Below, piece by piece: positions 46,201-59,655 of a stretch of 64,000 bases of DNA. Position 1 is the stretch's first letter. Each line of letters begins with the position of its first letter. The notes below the pieces were generated by a model. That model saw only the letters and a list, made by a program, of their open reading frames with translations, was not told the DNA's origin and did not search any database. This stretch comes from Cordilura impudica (Eukaryota; Arthropoda; Insecta; Diptera; Scathophagidae), in contig OY821521.1 of the NCBI GenBank assembly GCA_963682025.1, forward strand, positions 195,559,026 through 195,623,025, read 5' to 3'. Position numbers and translations under genes: made by a program.

Positions 46201-49200
46201 TAGAGTGGCCGTATTTTATTTTAGTTTTTCAAATGTTTTAGTAAATTAAGTTATTTTTGTCTTTAAGAATTGTTTTATATTTTATTTATAACTTATAAGT
46301 TATATAAAATCTATTTTTAATTATATAATTTTCTTTTGCATAGTTTTTTGTTAATATTTATTAATTTTCCGTTTAGTGCTTCTTTTTTTAAAATATGGTC
46401 ACACTATCAGCTGCAACATGTGAACAAAAATGACATAAAATTAATTTACTAATGAAAATTTATGTAATATTTTCAGAATTAACATGATGTTTACAATTGT
46501 AATAACTGGTATAAAGTTAAAAATACTTTTATTCATATTTTTCCAATATTTATTTATGTATATAAATTCAAAACAATTTCAAATGGCGTTACAGCTGTTA
46601 TGTGAATTCGTCGTAATTGTATTTCATTCGACGAATTTACGCAACGAATAGTTGCCGACAAATTCGTCAAGCTGTGCGAAATTCGTCGTTCGTCCCAGTT
46701 GTGATTTCACTTTAATTTGTAATTTATTAAAAAATAATATTTTTTTTAATCAGAAAATTTTTAAAAAAAATTTTTTTTTTATTGAAAATTTTTTAAATAA
46801 ATTAATCTATCTAAAATTCGTTTAGATAAACTTTAATTTCATTTGAATTAAAAAAAAATAATTCTATTTGCAATAAAATAAATTGAATCGGGAAAAGATT
46901 AATAAAATTATTGAATACTCCAATTTCCATTTTATTGAAAAATAATATTGTTTTTTAAATTAAATTACTAAAGAGATATTAATTTAATTATTAAATTTAA
47001 TTTTTTTTTTGCTCTAAATTTTTATAATTTTTAGAAAAATTTAAAAAAAAATGTTCACATTTAAAAAAATCTATTTAAAAATATTAATTTTTTAATAAAA
47101 TAAGAAAGTAAATAAATTAGATTTAATTTAATTATTAAATTTAAAAAAAAGACTTTTTGCTTTTAAATTAAATTTAAAAAAACTAAGAACTTAGTTCAAA
47201 GTCAGAGAAATAATTATTTTTTTAAATTCAAAAATAATAATAATTTCTTTGATTTTAATTTTAAATAAATAAAAACTAAAAAAGAACTTTAAAAAATTAA
47301 AAAAAAATATTTATTTAAATAAAATTAAATAATTTCCAATTTGTTAAAAAAAGTTAAAGAATTAAATATTTTTTATTTGAATTAAAAAAAAAATATATTT
47401 AAAAAAATATAATTAAATTTCTTTAAAAAAAAATGTTATGACAATTTTATGCAGTTTTCATGAAAATGCTTGAAATTCTTAAAAAAAAAAAAACAAACAA
47501 GAAAATTATAGTCGATCTCGACCGACTATACGATACCCTATACCATGCATTTAGAGACCCTATCTCTTGGGTGAAACTAATTAGATTTAGAAAAGAAGCA
47601 TAATAGTGCGTTTATATTTAAACAAAATCTAGTATATACGAGATTTCGAGCACAATCTAGCTCATTTTTACTAGATTTCCCATACAAAACAAAACCTAGC
47701 TCGTTACTAGATTTTAGCAAAATCTCACAAAATATTGTCAAACTTGGGCACTACCAAATGATACTACTGTATTTTTTAATATTACAGTAGAAAATTACAA
47801 CGCAGTAACTGAAGAATTGACATTTAAAAACAAAAACAAAAGCAAACAAGTTGAATAAAAAGGAAATAAAATATTAATTATTAATAAAAATGAAAAGTCT
47901 ATAATATAAAAAAATATTTAGTAATTGAAGTTATAATTTTTTATACTTATATGTGCCCATCTTCTATATAATAATTGTGCATAATGCATTTGTTTTTGTT
48001 GTTCAAACAATATATTTAATAAATTGTGTTTTTTAAGCAAAATTTCTATTTCAGTTTGTGCTTTTTTCATTTTTGATGCATAATATAGTAATAAAATCGA
48101 TATTTCCATTTTCCTATTGATATTTTTGGTATTTCTAGTTCATATGATTTATTTTAATCAGGTGTTTATTGTTGTGGAAACAAAATCTCACAAAATGTCA
48201 AAAAAGTTAGATGTAAACGGTATAGATTTTGAAATAGATTTCAACTAAAATCTATTAGATTTTGCTTATAGTGCGTTTACATCTAAGGAAAATCTAGTAA
48301 ATTTTAGTTGAAATCTTTCTAAATCTATACCGTTTACATCTAACTTTTTTAATATTTCGTGAGATTTTGTTTCCATAACAATAAACAGCTGATTAAAAAA
48401 ATAAATAAATAAACAAAATAAATAAAAAATAAATAATAAATAAAACATATAAACTAGAAATACCAAAAATGAACAAAACAATAGGAAATGGAAATATGGA
48501 AAATTCTAAAAAGGAACAGAATTTATTATTATATTATGCATCAAGGATGAAAAAATTACAAGCTGAAATAGAAATATTGCGAAAAAAACAACATTAGGAA
48601 TTGTTAAATGTATTGTTTGAACAACAAAAACAAATGCATTTTCCTCAATTATTAAAAAGCAGTTTGGAATGGGCACATATAAGTATAAAAAATTATAACT
48701 TTTCAATTACTAAATATTGTCTTATAGATTCGTCATTTTTATTAATAATTAATATTTTATTTCCTTTTTATTCAACTTTTTTGGTTTTGTTTTTGTTTGT
48801 AAATGTCAATTATTCAGTCACTGCGTTGTAATTTTCTACTACAATATAAAAAAACACAGTAGTATCATTTGGTAGTGCCCAAGTTTGACAAGATTTTGTG
48901 AGATTTTGCTAAAATCTAGTAACGAGCTAGATTTTGTTTTGTATGGGAAATCTAATAAAATGAGCTAGATTGTGCTCGAAATCTCGTATATACTAGATTT
49001 TGCTTAGGTGTAAACGCACTATAAAACAAATTTGAGTGGCATTGTTATTTTTTTGCCCCTGAATATGAAAAAGTTCATATTGGATGCTATATTTATATGG
49101 GGAGTAGGTCGAAAAATGGACCTATCCTGTCCATATTTGGTAAGGTCACTTATTTTTTGCGAAAACATTAACAAGCCAATTGATTATAAGGTTTATCGAC

Positions 49201-52200
49201 CTTTTTTTTGGTAAATATTTGTTAAGATTTTCAGAAATGTCTAAAGTGGGATTCTAAGGTCATTTGTTTTCAAAATAAATAAAAGACTATTTAGTCATTA
49301 TTCATCCCATATTTCGTTGGAGATTCCCAACATCATCAAGGATAATTTTATTAATATATAGTCTTTTTGTCGAATTAAATACATTTAATTCACAATATAT
49401 TCTGTTTTACATACACAACATAAAACATAAAATTATTTTAAAACAAATGTAGAAAATAAATAAAAGTAAATATCACAGTAAAAATCACAGAAACTAATGA
49501 GAAAAATCTGTGCAATATTTTTTTTTTATAGATTTAAGTGAAGATCTGGAATTAGCTACATATGGGGGTTATGACTACGAATTGTCCTATAGGGTTTATT
49601 TTTGGACTACTGATTAATGGGTGTAAAAAACATATACAAACCCAATTTGAACGAGGAGATCTATATGGTAATTTGGATATTATGACAATTTAAGTCGATC
49701 TCATGGGTCATTTGTATGAAGGTCTGAACATGCATCGATTTTCACCAATTTCAATAGCGTTCATGCTATGGCCGATAGAAGCTTATATACTCAATTTCAT
49801 CAAAATATATTCATATTTGCGTATAATAAAAGATGGGTCTAGCTCAAATATTTTTGCTGGTTACAAACATTAGCACAAAGTCATTATACTCTAAACCCAT
49901 AGTGGTATAGGGTATAAATACTACAAACCCCGTATTCTTTTCTTAAAAACAAATTTTCATAATCTTTTTAATTTTAAACATCATTGTATAAAAGCTAGCC
50001 ATTATAATTTGAAATCTAATCTTTTTTTTCAACCTTGGTTATAATATTGTGTTTAGAACATCAGAGATTCGGCACAGCCGAATTTAACATTCTTACTTGG
50101 TTGATTTGAGTTAAAAAAAATGTTTATGCAGTTATTTTTTAAAATTCTTAATTAGAATTAAATTTCTTAAAACAAAACTTTTTTATGACAAACTTAATTA
50201 AGTTTTTAAGAAAATCGCATAAAAAATTTAAAAAACCAGATTTTCATAATATTTTGATTAAGAATCAAAATATTATTAAGAATCAAAATATTATTAAATG
50301 AAATTTTATAAATAAAAATTTGGAAATTTTAAAAAAAAAAAAAAAAAGAATACTTAAAAATACAAATTACAGTATTGTAAACAATTCTTATTATGGTCCA
50401 CACAATCAAATGAAAAATTAAATAAGTTTACGATACGATACGTCTAGACTAATGAAGTCATAAAGTTAATATTTTTCATAAAGTTACATTTGTGACAAAA
50501 CATTTTAAATACACTTTTTAAGTAATTAATGATAAATTGATTTTTTTTAGAAAAACCAGGGCGGGATTTTTTAACAAATTCTGTAGTTATTTGTTAACTA
50601 CGGATATTTGTCATTAATAAGTTAGATAATTTCACTACTGATTATTATTATTACATTTCTAAGAAAATGCTCAATCTTTACGGAAAATTATTTGTTCAAA
50701 TATTGATTCAAGTTGAAAAAATTATATTTTCCAAGTGTTCCAAACTTCTTTTTTAAATTGTATTAGACAGTTTGTGTTAAAAAAAAAACAAATTAAAAAA
50801 TTACAAAAAAAAAAAAAAAATACAAGAACAATTTGTTTTCCTTTATGATCTGGTTATAACAATTCCTTATCCAATAGAAAGAAAGAATTCAACTTAATTG
50901 ATACGTTTGTTTAATGCTAATAAATATGTTTATAGAAAAAGAAGCAAAAAAAGGGAAAGAATAGTGTATGGTGTATGGTGTGAATTTTAATTACAGGAAG
51001 TGAATTCAATCACTTGAGCACGCACCATACGAGAAATAATGTATTATTAAATTTCTACTTGTACCACAAAAAAAAAATCATTCATAAATACATAGAAAAC
51101 GGTTTTAATAATTTTGTTTAATATTTAAAAAGGTTATGCTGACCATAAAAACAATTAAAACAATCAAGTCGGGTTTTACCCACATTGGCAATACAAGTCA
51201 TTGAACTAACCTGATAGGGAGTTGGAATTGGATATAAAATATTTGAAAAAAGTTATATTAACATAATTTTTTTTTTATTTTCTTTTCTATAACTAGGACA
51301 ACGTATTACCACCATACATCTGGATGGTGTACAATATTTCATTAGCCGCATGAATCCCTATTCACCGGAGCTGAACTATTTCCTGGCCTATCAATATTGT
51401 CGTTCATTGGGCTTGCAATTGGCTTCGTTCGAGACAAAGGAGAAGGCTGAATCGATGACTACCTATTTGAAAAATGCTGGTTATGGCAATTACGATTTCT
51501 GGACTTCAGGAAATCGTTTGGGTACCGGCATGTTCCTCTGGATGAGTACTGGTTTGCCATTTAATTCCACATTTGACTTTTTCGAAAATAGCGCTGATGC
51601 CATACAAGCTGGTCTCTTAGATCCTGTCGATCATAATAGCAATACATCGCCGCAAAGGACCGCCAGAGACAGGTAAATAATATTACTCTCTAACTTTTAT
51701 ATTTACATGAGCACTAGAGCGTTCCGATTTCAAGAAATTAGCAAATTTCTTTAGGTAATCAAAACTCAAATACTGACTCCTATCAAGCTCATTATGGGAA
51801 TATTATTATATAAGAAATTCAAATGCAACCAACCTATAGAGATTCCCATCGTAGTGTTTTAGTTTTAAACAAGTCTGTGGTTTTCTGGAATAACCGCGTA
51901 TGTCCATTTTTGTCAGTTTTGTGTTAACAATGCCAAATATATTAATTTTTAACGCTCTTTACATGTGTTAAATTTTTTTAAAAAAATATTAACCATTTCT
52001 GAGTTTTTCTTCAAATAACGACGTAACTTAAATGTTTATTAAATTAATTTGCAGCACTATCGACGTATGTCAACCTACCTTTGATCGCTGACAAATTATT
52101 TTCTCAGAAAACGACACGTAGCGACATACGTTGTTATTAATGAAAAAAAAAATGCAAAATAATTTTGGATTATTTTTCAGTTTATAACCACTTATGAAAA

Positions 52201-55200
52201 CTTGAGTGTTTATTCGTGTTATTTTTTGACACTATTATTCTTGATACGTTGTTATATTCTCATCCTAAGTCCCGTTAACTTTTTGTTGACGAACAAAAAA
52301 ATCCATTTTTTAAGCAACAACAACTTATATCTACATGGGTGGTTGCATTGGTAGTTTTCTTTTTCAAAGGAAACGACATTTGTTGACATAAGTTGTTGTA
52401 TCTGCACACACTTTAAGTGTTATTTACATATTGTTTTTCGTCCTTCGCTAGGATCTATTCCTCTGAAGATTTTTGACTCAAAATTTTATATTAAGTATTT
52501 ATTGCCCATATCCACAGGACTGTTAAATAAAAAGCTCTAAACACTTTATATCGAGCCCATAATTTCAAATATAACGTTTTTTGGCTCCCCTGAACATTTT
52601 GATTTTATGACATACGCGGTTATTCTAGAAAGAAGTAAGAGTGTTAAATTTGGCTCTTTGATACCCTCCACCCAATATTGGGTACGTCTACAACTTTAAA
52701 ACTGTTGCCGATACTGAAACATTAAATTCGAATACCAATTAAATTTAAAGTTAATTGCTTTTCTTGTTGGCCAATTTCTATTATAATTTCTTTTTATAAA
52801 AAACAATGATCATTAAAAAGAATTAATTACTAGTTGAAGAATTGCATTATTTTTCTTTTACTAGAGTAAAAAACCTATAAGGTACCCAAGTACTTCATAG
52901 AACACCAATGAAATTCATTATTTAACGCATAATAATACCCAAAGTTGGATTCCTATAGGACTTTTTGAGACCTTAGAAGTCGTACGTTAATTTAAAAAAA
53001 AAAAAAATCAAATGATTCTTGGCTAAAAATTATAATTTTTATTGATATTAAAAAAAGGAAATTTTAAAATATTTTTATACACAAAAAAAAAACAAAAGTA
53101 ATAAAAAGCAGGAAGAAACTAAAATTTTTAATTTTTAAATTTTTTAATTTTTAATTTTTAATTTTTAATTTTTAATTTTTAATTTTTAATTTTTAATTTT
53201 TAATTTTTAATTTTTAATTTTTAATTTTTAATTTTTAATTTTTAATTTTTAATTTTTAATTTTTAATTTTTAATTTTTAATTTTTAATTTTTAATTTTTA
53301 ATTTTTAATTTTTAATTTTTAATTTTTAATTTTTAATTTTTAATTTTTAATTTTTAATTTTTAATTTTTAATTTTTAATTTTTAATTTTTAATTTTTAAT
53401 TTTTAATTTTTAATTTTTAATTTTTAATTTTTAATTTTTAATTTTTAATTTTTAATTTTTAATTTTTAATTTTTAATTTTTAATTTTTAATTTTTAATTT
53501 TTAATTTTTAATTTTTAATTTTTAGTTTTTAGTTTTTATTTTTTAATTTTTAATTTTTAATTTTTAGTTTTTATTTTTTAATTTTTAATTTTTAATTTTT
53601 AATTTTTAATTTTTAATTTTTAATTTTTAATTTTTAATTTTTAATTTTTAATTTTTAATTTTTAATTTTTAATTTTTAATTTTTAATTTTTAATTTTTAA
53701 TTTTTAATTTTTAATTTTTAATTTTTAATTTTTAGTTTTTAATTTTTAATTTTTAATTTTTAGTCTTTAATTTTTAATTTTAAATTAACTTTTAATTTTT
53801 AATTTTTAATTTTTAATTTTTAGTTTTTAATTTTTTAAATTTTTAATTTATTAAATTTTTTAAAGATGGTCCAACAAAAAACTTACGAAAAAATATGACC
53901 AATTTTTTCCTATAAAATTTGTTTTACCTTATACATCAAAAAAATGTTTTTATTAGTTTTTGGTAATTTTTTTTTATAATTTTTGAGATATTTATCATAA
54001 TTTCTTGTTTGTTTATCATATGCAAAGTAAACTGAATATGTTGCATATATATTTTTTCTTATTAGAAATTAATAAAATACTAGCATAACCCAGCACTCGA
54101 AATTCGAGTGCAAATTCTAGGAAATTAAATTTTTTTTTAAATTTTTTTCTTTCAAATCTTTTTTAATCCATATATGGAGGGTTTATATCCAAAAAGTGCT
54201 ATCTGTTTTAACAAAATTTTTGAGGAGAGCGAAGACCAACAATTTATTCATTAGATCTAAAAGTATTCACCGATCGGTTTAGTACAACATCTATTAAGAA
54301 TTAATCCTACTAATGATGTTGAAAATTAAAATTATTATTAAAGATGACAGTTATCTTAGAGAATAGTTTAAAACCAAACATAAATTACATTATATTATAT
54401 TAAATTGCAGATAGCACTTTTTGAGTATCAACCCTTGATATTTAACCCTACGGTCCATAACCGGGTACCCGGGTAACAATTTGAACTTTAAAGTGCTGCT
54501 GTTCCTATAATATTGAAGATATCAACATCAACCGGATCATCAGACATTTCGACTAAACTTAGAGACTAGAAAAAAGTTTATCAAATTTGGTTAAATATAT
54601 TAACCAAAAAATGTTTATCAAATTTGGTTAAATATATTAACCAAAAAATGAGTTTAATGTTTTTGCATACAACGGTCCATGACCTGGGTACCCGGGTACC
54701 TTAGTGCAAATTACCTTATATTTCAAAGAAAAAACGTTTGTTTTATTTTTATTTTGTTTCATAATGTTTATTGATATGTAAAATATGAAATGTAATTGTT
54801 TTTTAGTTGAATTATTTATATTTTATTCATTTTAACTTATTTCTAATATTTGTTGTCTTATGTTGAGTCATTGTTGAAACATGGAAAACATTTTGATATT
54901 GTTTTATGTTGATCGCAAACTGGTTTCTTGCAAACGCTGCAGACTTTTCTCGTCTTTCTTCTTCTTTTATCTGGCAAAGAAGCGCACAAATAACAGCTTC
55001 CTGTTATTGGCTTCCTGCCATCAGTAGATGCGGCCGTAGAAGTAGATGGTTGCTCGGTATAGGTTACCGTCTCCACTGGTCTTCCCAAAAAGCTCTCAAT
55101 TGCTGTTTTGGTGCAAAAGTGGCGCGTTACTTGGCGATTGGTTACTCTTTTTTCTATTATTGGCACACACAAATCTTCAGCAAGTTTACGCAAAAAGCAT

Positions 55201-58200
55201 TTTCTCCGTGTTGTTTGATATGGAACAGTTGTGTTATTCTCATAAAATATAGTGTATGCCGCGAAAGCACTAACATCGAGCATATTGTAGAAAAACGACA
55301 AAGGCCACCTTTTTGTGTGTCTCTGTGTGGTATACTCCCGAAGCGTCTGGTCCATAACATCCACGCCACCTTTCGTTTTGTTAAAAAAATTGACGGTTTC
55401 TGGTTTGCCGTTTTCTTCTCCAGTTCATCATCATCATGCATAGTCGACAACATTATTACGGAATTTGTTTTCCTCTGTTTGAATGTAACGTCACCTTCTC
55501 GTGGAAACCAAATTTGCGTGTCCCAATGGTCCACCTCTTATCGTCTTTCATTTCTGTTGGTATATAACTTTGTTTCGCCGCAGTGTCCCGACAATTGTAA
55601 GTTTGACGGATATCAGCTTCTTTGCCAGTGGCAGCGTCGTAAAAAAATTGTCCATGGTGATATTACGTCCGCTACCGTGGTATGGCCCTACCAAATTTCT
55701 GACTACTCTTTCGCCTACACCAATTTCGCGACCACTGTCTTGTTTGCCAGTATATATTTGGCCATGAAGAGGATATGAATTTTTAGCATCGCATATCCAC
55801 CATACCTTGATACCGTATTTCGCAGGCTTCGATGGAATGTACTGGGCAAATTCCGTTCTGCCGCGGTACGGATACAATTGTTCATCGATTGTTAAATTTT
55901 CTGTAGGCACATAATATTTTGCGAGATTGCCGTTCAACATTATCCAAATATCTCGTATTGGAGCAGCTTTGTCTGTGCGCTGCCTCTCGTTTCTTGTTCT
56001 CGCGTCATCAAAACGTATAAAACGAATAAGATCCCAAAAGCGGTTTAATCCCATTGTTGCGCGGAATAGAGGATGAGACAATTGCGTCCATAAGTCCCTT
56101 GCATTGTCATCATTGGAATGATTTACGCCTGCCATTATCAGCATTCCAATGAATGCGTATATTTCTGCCATTGTCCTATCCCTCCACTTCAATTGACGCT
56201 TTGTTGTGTTTGCGGCATCATAAGTTGAATTGGCTTTTTTGTTGATATGACGACCATATATCGACCATTTCTATTGTAAAATAACTCTTGAAGCATTGCA
56301 TACCAGTCATACTTTCCGTCATTCGTAATGGACCACTGCGAGTTCTAATGATGTTGTGACTCCTTATTTGTTGGCAAACAGGTGGTGTTGGTTGCCATTG
56401 AGTACCATCACGTGCAATCATACTTTCGGTTGTGCTTGATGTTGGTGCATTTTCTTCAACCATATCAGTTTCATTGTCACTTTCATCTTCAAATACATCT
56501 TGCTCAATTTGCATTGGCGTGTCAATAGCGGCTGTAATTTCGTTGTTTTCGTTGTCATTGTCCCAGTCTTCACTCTCTGAGTCTTGCACTTCTCCAGTAA
56601 ATAGCTCTTCTTCTTCCTCAATTAGCACTAAAGCGTCGTCATCCTCAGTCATATCATCAAGTAAAGACTCAATATATCTGTTTCTGGCTTCTTCACTCAA
56701 ACGCAGATATTGTCTTTCAGATAAATATTCTATTTTGCGGTTCATTTTTCTCCAACTCCACTGTTCAACTGTTCAACTTATAATGACGAAATAATTTAAA
56801 TCTATTCTTTTTCTAACGTGGCTGAACATTTGCTACCTAAAACACAAACAATTCACAAGCAGGTACCAAAAACAAGCAAAAAACCAAGCCTTATAAAACC
56901 AGTTTCTGTTTACTTTTGTGCGCCTGTTAGGTACAAAATGCCTATAGAAACCAGTATTATCTTACAAACATGAAATTTGTACAGTTGAGATGTAAAAACT
57001 AAGCTTATCTAATAATCTATGCAGATATATATTATTTTATTTGAATATAAACGAAAAAACTATACTAACGGGTGATTTTTTTGAGGTTAGGATTTTCATG
57101 CATTAGTATTTGACAGATCACGTGGGATTTCAGACATGGTGTCAAAGAGAAAGATGCTCAGTATGCTTTGACATTTCATCATGAATAGACTTACTAACGA
57201 GCAACGCTTGCAAATCATTGAATTTTATTACCAAAATCAGTGTTCGGTTCGAAATGTGTTTCGCGCTTTACGTCCGATTTATGGTCTACATAATCGACCA
57301 AGTGAGCAAACAATTAATGCGATTGTGACCAAGTTTCGCACTCAGTTTACTTTATTGGACATTAAACCAACCACACGAATGCGTACAGTGCGTACAGAAG
57401 AGAATATTGCGTCTGTTTCTGAGAGTGTTACTGAAGACCGTGAAATGTCGATTCGTCGCCGTTCGCAGCAATTGGGTTTGTGTTATTCGACCACATGGAA
57501 GATTTTACGCAAAGATCTTGGTGTAAAACCGTATAAAATACAGCTCGTGCAAGAACTGAAGCCGAACGATCTGCCACAACGTCTAATTTTCAGTGAATGG
57601 GCCCTAGAAAAGTTGGCAGAAAATCCGCTTTTTTATCGACAAATTTTGTTCAGCGATGAGGCTCATTTCTGGTTGAATGGCTTCGTAAATAAGCAAAATT
57701 GCCGTATTTGGAGTGAAGAGCAACCAGAAGCCGTTCAAGAACTGCCCCTGCATCCCGAAAAATGCACTGTTTGGTGTGGTTTGTACGCTGGTGGAATCAT
57801 TGGACCGTATTTTTTCAAAGATGCTGTTGGACGCAACGTTACGGTGAATGGCGATCGCTATCGTTCGATGCTAACAAACTTTTTGTTGCCAAAAATGGAA
57901 GAACTGAACTTGGTTGACATGTGGTTTCAACAAGATGGCGCTACATGCCACACAGCTCGCGATTCTATGGCCATTTTGAGGGAAAACTTCGGAGAACAAT
58001 TCATCTCAAGAAATGGACCGGTAAGTTGGCCACCAAGATCATGCGATTTGACGCCTTTAGACTATTTTTTGTGGGGCTACGTCAAGTCTAAAGTCTACAG
58101 AAATAAGCCAGCAACTATTCCAGCTTTGGAAGACAACATTTCCGAAGAAATTCGGGCTATTCCGGCCGAAATGCTCGAAAAAGTTGCCCAAAATTGGACT

Positions 58201-59620
58201 TTCCGAATGGACCACCTAAGACGCAGCCGCGGTCAACATTTAAATGAAATTATCTTCAAAAAGTAAATGTCATGGACCAATCTAACGTTTCAAATAAAGA
58301 ACCGATGAGATTTTGCAAATTTTATGCGTTTTTTTTTAAAAAAAAGTTATCAAGCTCTTAAAAAATCACCCGTTAGGTACCCGGGTACCCTGGTTATGGA
58401 CTCTCGTTCATCCAGCTGGTTATGGACCGTAGGGCTAAAAAATGTATAATAAATAATTTTATAAGAGCCTAAAGGTATGCTAATCAGTTTTAGGCAATTC
58501 ACAATTAAACACAGGGCGTGTGATGTACAATTATAATGAAATTCGATGAATTATGAATTGGCTAAAACTGATAGCAAACCCTTATGCTCTTATAAAATTA
58601 TTTATTATTATTTTATTTTATTTAATTTAATAGGTATATTTTTAACACATATTATACATAAATTTTAAAATTATGCACTTCTCCTCCATATCAACTATAA
58701 CTATGCTAATTGTCACACTCCTCCGTGCGCGCATTAAGCGTAAAAAGGAATTAAAAAATTATCCTTCAGGTATTAATATATAGATTTGTTTTTACATTCG
58801 ATAACGTGAACAAACTCGAAAACGTAAAAACAGTTGTACGCATTTAAAATGTTTTAAATTTTATTTACCTCAACCTTTTTTCTCGTGAACAATTCAGCTC
58901 AAATTTTTGGCGAGCAATTTGTTTTCCAAGATTCGAAATTAATACTCATTCAAATAAGAGTATTAATTTCGAATCTTGGAAAACAAATTTGTTTCAATTT
59001 CCCATTAACAGACCTCAACTCTACCTACGCCTCGTATGAGTGTTAATTAAGTTATAATTTTTTTATAATCGGAACACTCTAATTAGCACCTTCACTAAAC
59101 TCACCGCTCTGTCCAACTTTGTATTAAATAACTTCTTTTACTTTCAACAGCAGCAGCGGCGCCGAAAAGGGTTGCGTCATTTTGAAACAGCCCACATTGA
59201 AGTGGATGCCTGAAGATTGTTTGGCCGTTAAAGATTTCATGTGTGAACAAACACGTTGCTATTACTACAACTACGGCAGCATTCCTGTTTCATCGGCGCA
59301 GGGGTAAGCAGAATATCCCCTTCACTTCAGAGCGAAAGGGATTTCTTCTCATAGGAAAAACACAATTGTGAAAATACAAATTTAAACCCAACATACACTT
59401 AAAAATTAGCCTTTAGTAACATGTTACTTTAAGAACAAACAAAAAAAATCATGATAATTATATTAATAATAATAAATGCAAAACTTTGATTGGATAAAAG
59501 AGAAAAGAAAAAAAAAAAGAAAACCATTTTAAGCTGATTCAAACTAAAAATGCAAACTGAACTTATTTTAGGTGAGCTAAACCCCAAGTCATATGACAGT
59601 TATTATTGAACAAACTAAAA

Positions 59621-59655
<35 letters not shown>

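Larger units (their letters stand above)
47604..49021. mobile_element. Head-to-head palindromic transposon pair, TAA-flanked
   Basis: Two copies of one element lie in opposite orientations (47604-48268 and 48269-49021), each with ends near TAGTGCGTTTACACCTAAGC. The outer ends are flanked by TAA (47601-47603 and 49022-49024), and comparison with intact R1 copies confirms the TAA duplication. The right-hand copy has both TIRs. The left-hand copy lacks the last ~14 bp of its inner TIR. Both carry a degenerate peptide (YYASRMKKLQAEIEILRKKQ and WAHISIKNYNF). A 3-bp TAA/TTA duplication and GTGCGTTTACAC-like ends suggest PIF/Harbinger, as inference. Confidence 0.75.
47497..49917 (+). repeat. R1 copy split by a palindromic element
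   Basis: It starts AAACAAGAAAATTATAGTCG with a TATAGTCG/CGACTATA stem and ends AGTGGTATAGGGTATAAA. A 1418-bp palindromic element interrupts it at GCATAA/TAAAACAAATTTG. A separate unrelated insert of about 300 bp lies around 49180-49490. It sits in lectin intron 1. Confidence 0.75.
54446..58434 (-). mobile_element. piggyBac-type transposon, with a nested DD41D element
   Basis: The 17-bp ends are CCCTACGGTCCATAACC at both sides. The flanks are TTAA (54442-54445) and CTAA (58435-58438, one change from TTAA). Subterminal copies of GGGTACCCGGGTAC lie next to the left TIR, at about 54685-54700, and at 58376-58390, some with TCCATAACC/TCCATGACC beside them. Without the nested DD41D element the length is about 2.68 kb. 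A decayed transposase gene lies on the minus strand. Confidence 0.9.
54080..58784 (-). mobile_element. Non-autonomous Helitron, interrupted by a MITE and a piggyBac element
   Basis: On the minus strand the 3' end (54080) has hairpin CACTCGAAATTCGAGTG and GGGTTATGCTAG next to A/T flanks. The 5' end (58784) is TCTATATATTAATACCTGAA. Only about 440 bp belong to the Helitron (54080-54177 and about 58439-58784), the same as the intact copy at 17451. The internal palindrome is kept at 58450-58610. Confidence 0.88.

Noticed and set aside
54906..55778. 290-codon plus-strand open frame
   Set aside because: It lies opposite the recognisable piggyBac transposase and has no motif of its own.
56432..56794. 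Ser-rich plus-strand open frame with a poly-Ser run
   Set aside because: Antisense of the acidic Glu/Asp N-terminus of the piggyBac transposase.
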